Source: Halapricum salinum (GTDB lineage Archaea > Halobacteriota > Halobacteria > Halobacteriales > Haloarculaceae). From it: a stretch of DNA of 64,000 nt. Where the stretch lies: assembly GCF_004799665.1 (NCBI RefSeq), contig NZ_CP031310.1:798887-862886 (forward strand), read 5' to 3'. The notes below the pieces were generated by a model, which searched no databases, was not told the DNA's origin, and worked only from the letters and a program-made list of their open reading frames with translations. The position numbers and the translations under genes were made by a program. Shown piece after piece: positions 1 through 8,185 of the stretch. Position 1 is the stretch's first letter, and each line of letters begins with the position of its first letter.

Positions 1-453
1 AAGGCCCAGGCCGCTGGCGTCGACGACCACCTGGAGTTCATGCGCGGGGATGCGGGTCGGCTCCCGTTCCCGGACGACCACTTCGACGCCGTGCTCGCGA
101 TGCGATTTTTCCACCTGGCCGATACGCCGGCCTCCTATCTCAGCGAGATGCGCCGGGTCGCGAAGGACGTCGTCTTCTTCGACACATTCAACCGTTTCTC
201 GACGCGCTCGATCTACAACTGGGCACTCCCGATGGGCTCGCGGCTGTACTCCCGCTGGGAGGTCGGCCGCCTGCTCGACGAAGTTGGGCTGGATCTCGTC
301 TCCGACGACCACGACTTCGTCCTCCCCTACGGCTTCTATCGGCAGATCCCCAACCGGACGGCCTCGACGTTCCGCAAGATCGACACCGCGCTCGGCGGGC
401 TGCCGCTCGGTGGTCGGCTCGCCTCGGTTTCGTACTGGACCTGCCACGTTTGA
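1..453 (+). CDS. Class I SAM-dependent methyltransferase, 5'-truncated by the window edge
   Basis: The reading frame is open from base 1, so the start lies outside the window; 150 codons remain. The visible part begins after the SAM-binding glycine motif and contains the usual later elements of a methyltransferase-11 fold: an acidic stretch with FPDDHFDAVLAMRFFHL (about residues 25-40), then a strand reading VVFFDTFN. The substrate cannot be told. It is followed by a 76-base gap holding a small hairpin. The family call is moderately sure; the specific function is unknown. Confidence 0.7.
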   Translation, partial: KAQAAGVDDHLEFMRGDAGRLPFPDDHFDAVLAMRFFHLADTPASYLSEMRRVAKDVVFFDTFNRFSTRSIYNWALPMGSRLYSRWEVGRLLDEVGLDLVSDDHDFVLPYGFYRQIPNRTASTFRKIDTALGGLPLGGRLASVSYWTCHV

Positions 454-468
454 ATTCTCGGTCAGTTC

Positions 469-494
469 GTGTTTCTCGGAGACCGCGGAGACAC
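469..494 (+). terminator. Candidate 3' hairpin after the methyltransferase gene
   Basis: GTGTTTC (469-475) can pair with GAGACAC (488-494) through seven base pairs, one of them G-T, closing a 12-base loop. It starts 16 bases after the stop codon and sits before the start at 530. There is no convincing T-run immediately after it, so it could equally be a chance hairpin. Confidence 0.25.
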
Positions 495-529
495 AACACT
501 AACGTCACGGGCCGCCAACACCGTTTTTA

Positions 530-2104
530 ATGACGGATCTCGCCGATCTGGTCGACCGCTCGCTCGCCCCCTCGACCCGCCGGGAGTTCGACGAGCGCGT
601 CGACGAGCAGGCCGCGTTTCTGGAGGGGGAGTTCGCCGACGGCGCACTGGACAACGACGCGTTCGCGATCGGGCTGGAGATGGAAGTCTACGCCGTCGCC
701 GGCGAGGCGACGGACGCCGCCAAGGATGCAGGCGGCGCGACGGCACCGTGTTCGTCCTGTCGGCTCCACCAGATCCCGGGCAGCGTCTTCGAGGATACCG
801 ACGCTGTCAGCAAGGAACTGGGCTTGCACAACGCCGAGATCAACACCGACCCCAACGTCTTCGACGACGCCGGCCTGGCCGCCCAGGCGACTGCCATCGA
901 GATGGAGACCGAGAAGGCCCACGCCGCCGCCGGGGCCGAAGGCTGTGCGCTCGTGCTGGACGCGATGTGGACCGTCCCGCCCGACTCGGGATCGGTCGAA
1001 TACCTCTCGGCCACGACGGACGTCGAGGGCGTCCAACTGGCCTCGAACATGCGCAGCGATCCCCGCTACGTCGCCATCGACAACGACATCGTCGAGCGCG
1101 CGGGCGGCCAGATCGACTTTTCGGTGCCGGGCGCGGACATCGCCTTCCCGTCGATCCTCTTCGAGTCGCTGGCGACGTCGATCCAACCCCACCTCCAGAT
1201 CCCAGAGACGGCGAGCTTTCCGACCTACTACAACACCGCCATTCGGACGCTCGGCCCGCTGCTCGCGCTGGCGACGAACTCGCCGTTTCTGCCCGCCGAC
1301 GTCTACGGCGACGTCGAGGATCCCGGATCCCTCGTCGAGGACACGCACCACGAACTCCGGATCGCCGTCTTCGAGCAGTCGGTCAACGAGACCGCGAACC
1401 CGAAAGTGCGGGTGCCGGTCGACATCGACGACGTGACGGACGTGGTCGACCGCGTGGTCGCAGACGACGTGATCGCCCCGTTCCTCCGGGAGTGGATCGC
1501 CGAGGAGCCGCCGACGGCATACACCGACGACTACTGGGAGTTCGAGCACAAGCGCGGGACCTACTGGCGCTGGCTCCGCTGTGTCGTCGGCGGCGACCCC
1601 GTCGAGGGCGCCGGCGACGAGCGCTCCGTTCGGATCGAGTACCGGCCGCTGCCCACTCAGCCCACCGTCGACGACGTCGTGGGGCTGCAGGCGCTGACCG
1701 TCGGGCTGATCCGTGGACTCGTCGTGGCCGATCATCCCCTCGCCGAGCTGGAGTGGGGCGCCGCCGAGCGCTGCTTCTACGACGTCGCCCGCAACGGGCT
1801 GGAGGCTGACCTGGCGTGGATCGATGCGGATGGCGAGCGCACCAGCGACCCCGACGAGATCTTCGCCGAGGTCTTCGAGTACGCCGAACGCGGGCTCGAC
1901 GTGCAGGGGATCGACGACCCCGACGAGTACCTGGATCCCATCCGCGCACGCTGGAAAGCCGAGATGGCTCCGAGTGACTGGAAGAAGGCGCGGGTTCGGG
2001 AGTCGCTTGCGGACGGTGCGGATCTGGAGACCGCGATCACGGAGATGCAACGGGACTATATCGCCAAGAGTCGCGAGACTGAGTCCTTCGTCGAGTGGCT
2101 CTAG
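530..2104 (+). CDS. Glutamate-cysteine ligase-like (GCS2-type) protein
   Basis: A 524-residue acidic soluble protein. Features that suggest the glutamate-cysteine ligase/carboxylate-amine ligase fold are GLEMEVYAV (residues 48-56), resembling the N-terminal substrate/metal-binding strand, and LHNAEINTDP (about 99-108). Haloarchaea use gamma-glutamylcysteine as their main thiol, but the experimentally studied haloarchaeal GshA is shorter than this protein, so this may be a distinct paralogue acting on another amine. The ATG at 530 follows a T-rich stretch and gives the strongest coding start. Downstream lies the large inverted-repeat element, and the next gene runs convergently. Confidence 0.55.
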   Translation: MTDLADLVDRSLAPSTRREFDERVDEQAAFLEGEFADGALDNDAFAIGLEMEVYAVAGEATDAAKDAGGATAPCSSCRLHQIPGSVFEDTDAVSKELGLHNAEINTDPNVFDDAGLAAQATAIEMETEKAHAAAGAEGCALVLDAMWTVPPDSGSVEYLSATTDVEGVQLASNMRSDPRYVAIDNDIVERAGGQIDFSVPGADIAFPSILFESLATSIQPHLQIPETASFPTYYNTAIRTLGPLLALATNSPFLPADVYGDVEDPGSLVEDTHHELRIAVFEQSVNETANPKVRVPVDIDDVTDVVDRVVADDVIAPFLREWIAEEPPTAYTDDYWEFEHKRGTYWRWLRCVVGGDPVEGAGDERSVRIEYRPLPTQPTVDDVVGLQALTVGLIRGLVVADHPLAELEWGAAERCFYDVARNGLEADLAWIDADGERTSDPDEIFAEVFEYAERGLDVQGIDDPDEYLDPIRARWKAEMAPSDWKKARVRESLADGADLETAITEMQRDYIAKSRETESFVEWL

Positions 2105-2689
2105 GACGCTGTTTCTCTCGCTCTTTCGCTGAAAGACGATGCTGGCGCGCGCTGGCGAGACTTCACGTCGAGCCGAAACTGCGCGAGGGATGAGCGAGTG
2201 ACTGAAAGGAACGAGCGAATCGGCTGGGGAGGGTGTGGATGAATTCGGGTGGGACTGAGCCGAACGGTGTGAGGCGAAGGTCGAAAGACGAACGGAATGA
2301 GTCTTTCGGGACTGAAAGGGGCGACAGGCTCGGAGAGTGAGGCGAAGTAAGCACTGAGCGAACGAAGTGAGCGAAGCGCACAGCGAGCCGCAACCTCCGA
2401 GCCTGTCGGGGCTTTCTACGACTGCTTCACGGTGACCGCAACACCCAGAAAGCCCCCCGGACGCTACAGTCCCGCGACTCGCTGCGGTCCTCGCCTCACT
2501 CCGTTCGGCTGTGGTCCTTACGTCGTCGAGGTTCCTGTAGCGTCCGGCCCCTTTCAGACCCACCCACGGGACAGCAACCGCACCACATCCTCCCCAGCCG
2601 ATTCGCTCGTTCCCTACGGTCGCTCGCTCATCCCTCGCGTGCGTTCGTCGCGGTACGGGGACCGCGACAGCACGCGCCAGAATCTCTCT
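2105..2689. repeat. Composite inverted-repeat element, family A copy 1
   Basis: This convergent intergenic region is a nested palindrome. An outer stem CTGAAAGGGGC (2312-2322)/GCCCCTTTCAG (2547-2557) encloses three further stems: GACAGGCTCGG (2323-2333)/CCGAGCCTGTC (2397-2407), GGGGCTTTCT (2408-2417)/AGAAAGCCCC (2447-2456), and GGACGCTACAG (2459-2469)/CTGTAGCGTCC (2535-2545). Outside it the left flank (about 2140-2310) and right flank (about 2558-2690) are inverted relatives of each other, sharing stretches such as CTCCCCAGCCGATTCGCTCG in opposite orientation. A further hairpin CGAAAGAC/GTCTTTCG sits at 2282-2308. A second copy is at 11.1-11.5 kb. No protein gene is convincing here. Confidence 0.75.
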
Positions 2690-3733
2690 TCACTGTTCAC
2701 GAACACCGGTACCGGGACGATCGAGATCAGCAAGATTTGGCCGACCATCCACGAACGGCACACCCACGAAAGGATCCTCGGCGAGCAACAGCGAGCCGTC
2801 GAGATCCGCGTAGTCGGCGAGCGGCGAGCAATGCACGGCGGCCGCGAGCGAGGCGTTCGATTCGACCATACACCCGACCATGGTCTCCAGACCGTGCGCA
2901 GTCGCGGTTTCGAGCTGTCGCCGGAGCGCCCACGGACTCCCGCACTTGGCGATCTTGCCCACGACGATGTCGCACGTCCCGGCCACTCCCGGCACGTCCC
3001 CCGCGTCGACACAGCTCTCGTCGGCTGCGACCGGGATCGCACCGCGCTCGTGGACTTCCCGAAGCCCTTCCAAATTCCCGCCGGGCACGGGTTGTTCGAG
3101 GAACTCGACACCGAGGTCGGCCAGCCACCCACTCACCTCGACCGCCGTCTCGACGTCGTACCCGCCGTTGGCGTCGACCCGGATCGTCGCCTCGGGCACG
3201 GCCTCGCGCACGGCGGCCACGCGCTCGCGATCCGCCTCGGAATCGGTCCCGATCTTCAGTTTCAGGATCTTGAACCCCGAATCGACGCGATCGCGCGCCC
3301 GCTCGGCCATCGTTTCTGGAACTTCGACCCCCATCGAGTACGAGGTCACGGGCACCGCGTCGGGATCGAGTCCCCACTGCCGGTAAAGCGGAACCCCCAG
3401 TCGCGTACCAGCGAGATCCGCCAGCGCCGTCGTCGCCGCACTCTTCGCAGCTGTGTTTCCTTTGACGGTATTTTCGAGTCGCCGTTCGACGCGCTGGGCG
3501 GCGTGAGGATCGTCGACGTCTTCGACGACGGCCAGCAGATCGGGCAATATCTCGACGACTGTCTCGGCGGTCTCACCGTAGTACCGCGAAGGTGCGGCCG
3601 CACCGATCCCCTCGTTCTCACCGTCGCTGACCCGCACGACGACCGTCTCGGCGATTTGGGTCGTCTCCCGAGAGATCCGGAAGGTCTCGGCGAGGGGGAG
3701 TTCGTAGCGTTCGAACTCGGTTTCGAGGGTCAT
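2690..3733 (-). CDS. dgcA: Enolase-superfamily dipeptide epimerase / N-acetyl-D-glutamate racemase (DgcA-like)
   Basis: 347 residues with the enolase-superfamily layout: an N-terminal capping domain, then a barrel with KLK (158-160), VDANG (metal ligand D187), EQP (E213), ADES (D238) and a second-side lysine around 260-263. Alone it would be called an L-Ala-D/L-Glu-type epimerase. Its stop region overlaps the start of a DUF1611 gene by four bases (ATGA), and that pairing is the DgcN-DgcA module described for D-glutamate catabolism in marine bacteria and haloarchaea. There DgcN N-acetylates D-glutamate and DgcA racemises the product. Residues and pairing are seen; the substrate is inferred. 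Confidence 0.75.
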   Translation of the reverse strand: MTLETEFERYELPLAETFRISRETTQIAETVVVRVSDGENEGIGAAAPSRYYGETAETVVEILPDLLAVVEDVDDPHAAQRVERRLENTVKGNTAAKSAATTALADLAGTRLGVPLYRQWGLDPDAVPVTSYSMGVEVPETMAERARDRVDSGFKILKLKIGTDSEADRERVAAVREAVPEATIRVDANGGYDVETAVEVSGWLADLGVEFLEQPVPGGNLEGLREVHERGAIPVAADESCVDAGDVPGVAGTCDIVVGKIAKCGSPWALRRQLETATAHGLETMVGCMVESNASLAAAVHCSPLADYADLDGSLLLAEDPFVGVPFVDGRPNLADLDRPGTGVREQ

Positions 3734-4746
3734 ACCAGCGTGTCGAGCACCGCCGAAGCCTCGAAGCGGATAGGGTCGGTCGCCGGCGCGTCGATGGCCT
3801 CGGCGTAAGATTCGATGGCCTCCCGAGCCTGCTGGTCGTCGTCGATCCCCGACGTGTTCAACATTCCCGCGGCGACCGCACTCTCGGCCACCGGATCGGC
3901 GAAACGCTCGTACAGCGCGGCGTACTCCTCGGCCGGCGGGAGCGAGAACGACTCGTAGCCGTGGACGGCCTGCCGGCCGGCTTCGTGACAGAGGACCAGC
4001 TTCTCGGGCATCGAGCCGTGGACGATTCCGGCTGTGACGGCGGAGTATGCGGGATGGGCGAGCGCGCCCTGGCCCTCGACGAAGACCACGTCGTGATCCC
4101 CAACCGCCTGGACCATCCGCTCGACCGCACCAGCAGTGAAGTCGCTGATCGTCCGGTCGACGGCGATCCCCCAGCCCTCGATCAGGATCCCAGTCTGCCC
4201 AGTCGGGACGACCGCGGCGTCCAGCCCCTCCTCGCGTGCGGCCTCGCGCAACTCCATCGCCGCGGTCATCTTTCCCGTCGAGCAGTCCGTCCCGACTGCG
4301 AGGACGACCGTCGCGTCGACCTCGCGGGCCCGGGCCTCGCTGACGGTCAGATCGTCGGGCGGGTCGCGAACGTCGACCAGTTCGCAGTCGTGTTCGGCAG
4401 CCAGCCTCGCGAACTCCTCGTCCTCGTTGAGCTGGTAGTGCAGTCCCGCGTAGACGTCACAGCCGCGTTCGAGCGCGCCCCGGACGTCCGGCCGCCAGGA
4501 CGCCTCGAAGCCACCGCCGATCGGTGCGATCCCAACGATCAGGGCGTCGAACTCGGGTGCGTCCTCGACGCCGGCGACGATCGGCGCGTTGGGAATTCGG
4601 GGCTCGTCGAGATACTCACGGATCGAGTCACCAGCGCGGTCGCGGTCGAGGACGGCGACGACCTCCTGGTCGCCGTAGCGGAGAACGCCGACGGCGGTCT
4701 TCGCGCGCTCGGGAAATTGCTCGTGGGCGAGGATGGCGACGCGCAT
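3730..4746 (-). CDS. dgcN: DUF1611 family P-loop protein, D-glutamate N-acetyltransferase (DgcN-like)
   Basis: 338 residues. A Rossmann-like N-terminal half is followed by a P-loop domain with GTDCSTGKM (152-160) and VFVEGQGALAHPAY further on, the signature of DUF1611. The start at 4746 was chosen because family members begin MRVAIL and because a TATA-like box (about 4769-4779 on this strand) lies 27 bases upstream, as expected for a leaderless transcript. Upstream in-frame codons are open only because of high GC. It is translationally coupled to the epimerase gene that follows. The predicted role is acetylation of D-glutamate as the first step of its breakdown; older annotation links the family to cofactor or EPS genes. 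Confidence 0.75.
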   Translation of the reverse strand: MRVAILAHEQFPERAKTAVGVLRYGDQEVVAVLDRDRAGDSIREYLDEPRIPNAPIVAGVEDAPEFDALIVGIAPIGGGFEASWRPDVRGALERGCDVYAGLHYQLNEDEEFARLAAEHDCELVDVRDPPDDLTVSEARAREVDATVVLAVGTDCSTGKMTAAMELREAAREEGLDAAVVPTGQTGILIEGWGIAVDRTISDFTAGAVERMVQAVGDHDVVFVEGQGALAHPAYSAVTAGIVHGSMPEKLVLCHEAGRQAVHGYESFSLPPAEEYAALYERFADPVAESAVAAGMLNTSGIDDDQQAREAIESYAEAIDAPATDPIRFEASAVLDTLV

Positions 4747-4845
4747 ACCGGACCCTCGGCGTCTGCGGGCAAAAAGCTTCGAATCACTGCCAGCCTCTCT
4801 CACCTCGGGGCAAACTACTTTCCTGCCCGTCGAAAACGAGTGGCT

Positions 4846-5595
4846 ATGCCGTTCCCGAACTTCGAGGGGAAACACGACGCCCAGTCTGTCTTCACCCCCG
4901 AAGACCTGCTCGCTGGGGTCGAGGAGACGCTTCCGCCGGCGCTGGTCGTCTGCTATCAGGACGCCTTCTTCCGGGAGGTCGTCGAGACCTACACCGACGG
5001 GAACACGATCTCGGACGTCGGCATGGGCGATATCTACCGCGTGAACGACGACGTGGCCGTCATGGGCAACTTCGGTATCGGTGGACCGGCGACCGCGGGA
5101 CTGGTCGAAGAGAAATCCGAACTCGGCGTCGAGGCGTTCTGCATCCTCGGTGGTGCCGGCTGTCTCGACCCGTCGATCACGCCCGACCAGCCCGTGGTCG
5201 CCACGCGAGCCATCCGGGACGAGGGAGCCTCCTATCACTACCAGCCGCCGGAGGCCCCCGCCGAACCGAGCCCGGCGCTCGTCGACTCTCTCAATTCCGA
5301 ACTCGGCGCGGCGGGCCACCAGGTCGTCACCGGCTCTACCTGGACGACCGACGCGTTCTTCCGTGAGACCGTCCCGGAAGTCGAACACTACACCGAGCAG
5401 GGCGTCCTGACCGTCGAGATGGAAGCGGCGACGCTGTTTTCGGTCGCGGAGTACGTCGGCGTCGACGCCGCCGCGGTGTTCGCCATCGGCGACTACGTGA
5501 CGGCAGACGATCGAACCGTCCCCGAGGCGAGTCTCGGACTCCTGCCCGAGTTGTTCGAGCCGGTCGTCGGGACGCTTTCGGCCAGCGTTCGGTGA
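4846..5595 (+). CDS. Nucleoside phosphorylase (PNP/UDP family)
   Basis: 249 residues with the NP-1 fold: GIGGPATAGLVEE around residue 77-89 (phosphate/ribose pocket), LGGAGCL (101-107) and the sugar-binding EMEAATLF (191-198). It should catalyse reversible phosphorolysis of a purine nucleoside or uridine in the cytoplasm; the base cannot be decided. ATG 4846 lies about 28 bases after a TATA-like ACTACTTTCC. It is divergent from dgcN with a 99-base shared promoter region and is probably unrelated to it in function. Confidence 0.8.
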   Translation: MPFPNFEGKHDAQSVFTPEDLLAGVEETLPPALVVCYQDAFFREVVETYTDGNTISDVGMGDIYRVNDDVAVMGNFGIGGPATAGLVEEKSELGVEAFCILGGAGCLDPSITPDQPVVATRAIRDEGASYHYQPPEAPAEPSPALVDSLNSELGAAGHQVVTGSTWTTDAFFRETVPEVEHYTEQGVLTVEMEAATLFSVAEYVGVDAAAVFAIGDYVTADDRTVPEASLGLLPELFEPVVGTLSASVR

Positions 5596-5635
5596 GGTGC
5601 TTCAGGGCGCTCTCGGCCTGTGTCCGGGACGGAGA

Positions 5636-6532
5636 TTAGATCCCGTACAGCGTGACGGTCCAAAACGAGTCGAAAGCGCTGTCGAGGGCCGCCTCTGGCT
5701 CGCCGGTGGCGTCGACAGCGGCGGTCGCGTCGGCTTCACGCGAGACTTCGTGCAGGACGCTCGACTCGCCGACGACGAACAGCGGCGCGTCTTCGGGACG
5801 TTCCTCCAGGGCCGCCCGACAGCGCTCCAGATGAGAGTCGATCTGACCCTCGCGGATGCGCTCGAACCGCGACTGTGAGAACCCGCCCTTGGAGTGTTTG
5901 CTCTTGAGGTCGCTGTCGAAGCCGTGGAAGGCTGTCTGTTCGCCACCCTCGTAGACGCCCATCGCGAACAGGTCCGAGCGGACGAGTGCGAGCGTGTATT
6001 CGCCCGTGGGTTCGAGCCACGACCGCTGGAGTTCGACGCCGTCGCTCCACGTGCTGAAGGCCTCGGGTGAGTTCGGCAGGTCGAACGCCGCCGAGACGAG
6101 CCCGGCGTCGTCGGCGACCGCCAGACAGGGAGCGGCCCGCGAGACCAGTGTCGCCCGTTCGCCGAAGGCCTCTCTGACTGGCTGTGGGATCTCCCGGCCG
6201 TCGGTGAGCACGGCCGTCAAGACGCTCTCGGGCCCACTGTCGATCGATTCGAGGCGATCGAGGATCCGCGAGAGACGGACGCCGGAGACCTCCTCGCGGC
6301 GGCGATAGTCGAGGGTATGTTCCTCGCCCTGGAGGCGTTCGACGCGGTCCTCGAGTTGGGTGATCCGGTCTTCGAGTTCGTTCACGCGGCGCTCGGCGTC
6401 CTGTCTGTCCGTCACGGCCTCCTTGCGACGGCGCTGTTCGGCTTCCAACTGTTCTTCGAGCGACTGTTTCTCGGCTTCGAGCGTCTCGATCCGCTCTTTG
6501 AGGGCGGCGCGGCCGAGCAACTCGTCGAGCAT
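5636..6532 (-). CDS. Vms1/ANKZF1-type peptidyl-tRNA hydrolase (archaeal VLRF1 protein)
   Basis: 298 residues. Residues 8-70 form a long charged coiled coil. The rest is a release-factor-like VLRF1 domain containing GGFSQSRFER (216-225), where the Gln of the GGxxQ loop matches the catalytic position of eukaryotic Vms1. Known relatives cut nascent chains from peptidyl-tRNA on split, stalled 50S/60S subunits (ribosome-associated quality control). The start at 6532 is supported by a TTTAAG box at 6557-6562 on this strand, about 28 bases upstream, giving a leaderless mRNA. The gene ends facing the nucleoside phosphorylase. Confidence 0.8.
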   Translation of the reverse strand: MLDELLGRAALKERIETLEAEKQSLEEQLEAEQRRRKEAVTDRQDAERRVNELEDRITQLEDRVERLQGEEHTLDYRRREEVSGVRLSRILDRLESIDSGPESVLTAVLTDGREIPQPVREAFGERATLVSRAAPCLAVADDAGLVSAAFDLPNSPEAFSTWSDGVELQRSWLEPTGEYTLALVRSDLFAMGVYEGGEQTAFHGFDSDLKSKHSKGGFSQSRFERIREGQIDSHLERCRAALEERPEDAPLFVVGESSVLHEVSREADATAAVDATGEPEAALDSAFDSFWTVTLYGI

Positions 6533-6556
6533 GAGCGAACCCGCGTCGCGGAGGGG

Positions 6557-6562
6557 CTTAAA
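6557..6562 (-). promoter_or_regulatory. TATA-like box of the Vms1 gene
   Basis: TTTAAG on the minus strand, centred about 28 bases from the ATG at 6532. It overlaps the last codons of the upstream small gene, so the two genes can be transcribed separately. Confidence 0.5.
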
Positions 6563-6920
6563 TCCCGGTCTGACCGGGCACCGACGCTTCGATATCGAGC
6601 AACTGGACGGCCCGGTCGGCTTTCGCCAGGAACACCTCCCGGAGGGCGGGCGGGTTGCGGATGCGCGAGTCTGCGTCGACGATCTCCGGCGGAACGGCCA
6701 GCGTGTCGGCCGGCACACCCCCCTCACCGTGGACGGGGAAGTGACGCGTCCCCAGTTTCATTACCAGCGGGAGATCTGTCCGTGATACCCCTGTCTCTTC
6801 GGCGTACAACTGCGTGGAGACCTGTTCGTACTGCTCGCGACACATCGCTGGTGAGCCCTCGTCCTGTGGCTCGACGTACAACCGCCCGAGGTAGTACCCC
6901 CGGGAGAACTGTTCGAACAT
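6558..6920 (-). CDS. Small conserved haloarchaeal protein (DUF5802-like)
   Basis: 120 residues, soluble, beginning MFEQFSRGYYLGRLYVEP. I recall this start as typical of a haloarchaeal family of unknown function (DUF5802), but cannot verify it here. It contains a single cysteine in MCREQYEQV and no known catalytic motif. It sits upstream of the Vms1 gene in the same direction, ending 25 bases before that start, so cotranscription or a separate internal promoter are both possible. Coding is supported by acidic composition and codon use. Confidence 0.6.
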   Translation of the reverse strand: MFEQFSRGYYLGRLYVEPQDEGSPAMCREQYEQVSTQLYAEETGVSRTDLPLVMKLGTRHFPVHGEGGVPADTLAVPPEIVDADSRIRNPPALREVFLAKADRAVQLLDIEASVPGQTGI

Positions 6921-7147
6921 ACTGTGCGTGTGGATGTCTCACACGACGACTGATAAGTGTTCCGCGCAACGTTTGTGTCGGCGGACAATTCCAGCAGTGA
7001 CTGACCCCGCCGACGAAGAAGAACACGGTCATACATTGAGAGCGAGATTTAAACGCTGATTCGCGATCTAGGCTCGTCTCGACAGGATTTGAACGGTTCG
7101 AACGAAAGTTCGGGTTTTTATTGGGGAGGGAAGTAGTGTGTGGTACG

Positions 7148-8065
7148 ATGGGTGCCCGGCAGCGAGTCACGATCCTGGCGGTGGTGCTGGTAGCGGTCGC
7201 CGGGATGGTCGCACCGGCGATCGCTGCACAGGAGACTGCGCCGCCAGGCCCCGATCCGGTAGAACCGACGTCGGATGCTCCACTCACAGACGCTTTCGTA
7301 GTCGAGACGACCACGAACGAGACGACCGACCAGGCGACAAACGAGAGCGAAAACGAGACCGCGCCGCTGGGGAGCCAGATCAGCGCGTTCATGCAGTCGT
7401 CCTCGGTGACGGCCGACGAGAGCGTCGAGAGTGGGATGTGGCAGGCCCGGTTCGAGACGGCCAATCAATCGAACCAGTCGACGATGATCGATCGACGGAC
7501 GGGAGTTCTGGAGACGCGATTGGATGAGCTACGAGGCGAGCTGACGACGCTGAACACTTCGGAGACGCCCGGACTGACCGACGTCAGTCACGCGGGCCGG
7601 GTGGCCTCGTTGACGGCTCGGATCAACGCGCTCGAATCGACGCTCAACCAAACGTCCACTGTCGCGGCCGAGGCTGGGGTCAACCATACCAGACTCGACC
7701 GACTCAGGGAGAACGCCTCGGCGCTGAACGGCCGAGCAGTCTCGGAGATCGCTCGTGGCCTCACTGTCGTCGAGAATCCAGGCCGTGGCCCGCCCGAAGA
7801 TCGGGGGCCACCGGGCGATCGAAACCCCGGGAACGGCGAGGGGCCGGGAAACGACCAGGGCCCGCCAGCGAACGGTAACGAGTCCGAAAGCGGTGACGAC
7901 CCACCCGCTGAGCCAGGGCCGCCTGCTGAACCCGGGCCACCGAAGGAAGACGAACCAGGAAACGGGCAAGATCCGTCGAGCGGCAACGGGCCACCACACG
8001 ACGCAGACGAGAAGGATGCAGGGAGCGAGGGATCAGGCCCACCCGGGACCGTCTCCGGGCCCTAG
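7148..8065 (+). CDS. Secreted protein with Pro/Gly-rich C-terminal tail
   Basis: 305 residues. Residues 1-27 form a Sec signal peptide ending AIAA. The mature protein is rich in Thr/Asn/Ser with many N-glycosylation sequons, has two short helical stretches with coiled-coil character (about 110-205), and ends in a roughly 95-residue low-complexity tail of PGP, GPP and GNG repeats. That architecture recurs in exported haloarchaeal proteins of unknown function. ATG 7148 is preferred over a TTG 27 bases upstream because a T-rich TATA-like box (7113-7120) then sits at a leaderless distance. The next gene is a DNA-binding regulator in the same direction. Confidence 0.6.
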   Translation: MGARQRVTILAVVLVAVAGMVAPAIAAQETAPPGPDPVEPTSDAPLTDAFVVETTTNETTDQATNESENETAPLGSQISAFMQSSSVTADESVESGMWQARFETANQSNQSTMIDRRTGVLETRLDELRGELTTLNTSETPGLTDVSHAGRVASLTARINALESTLNQTSTVAAEAGVNHTRLDRLRENASALNGRAVSEIARGLTVVENPGRGPPEDRGPPGDRNPGNGEGPGNDQGPPANGNESESGDDPPAEPGPPAEPGPPKEDEPGNGQDPSSGNGPPHDADEKDAGSEGSGPPGTVSGP

Positions 8066-8154
8066 AACGAGGTCACGGGAGTCCGCTCGTGATAATGCTG
8101 ACATCCAGACGCTATTCGCTATCCAACGTCAGTTCCGTCCCCGCCCCCGATATC

Positions 8155-8185
8155 GTTATATACGAAGAGCAGTTACGTTAGGTAA
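8155..8185 (+). promoter_or_regulatory. TATA box plus dyad at the start of the ArsR-type gene
   Basis: GTTATATA (8155-8162) lies about 27 bases before ATG 8186. The imperfect palindrome TTACGTTAGGTAA (8173-8185; TTAC and GTAA arms) touches the start codon and covers the predicted transcription start. A repressor bound there would block initiation, so autoregulation by the encoded winged-helix protein is plausible. Confidence 0.5.

Noticed and set aside
527-2563. Very long minus-strand open frame with an AERSEAR-type N-terminus
   Set aside because: It is antisense to the glutamate-cysteine-ligase-like gene and owes its length to GC-rich codon shadowing. Its N-terminal part is the antisense of repeat family A, and a similar false protein appears at 11.3 kb.
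7085-7105. tRNA-like GACAGGATTTGAAC before the secreted-protein gene
   Set aside because: Read on the minus strand it contains TTCAAAT, but the flanking five-base arms do not pair and there is no acceptor or anticodon stem. Too short to call a tRNA or attachment-site remnant.
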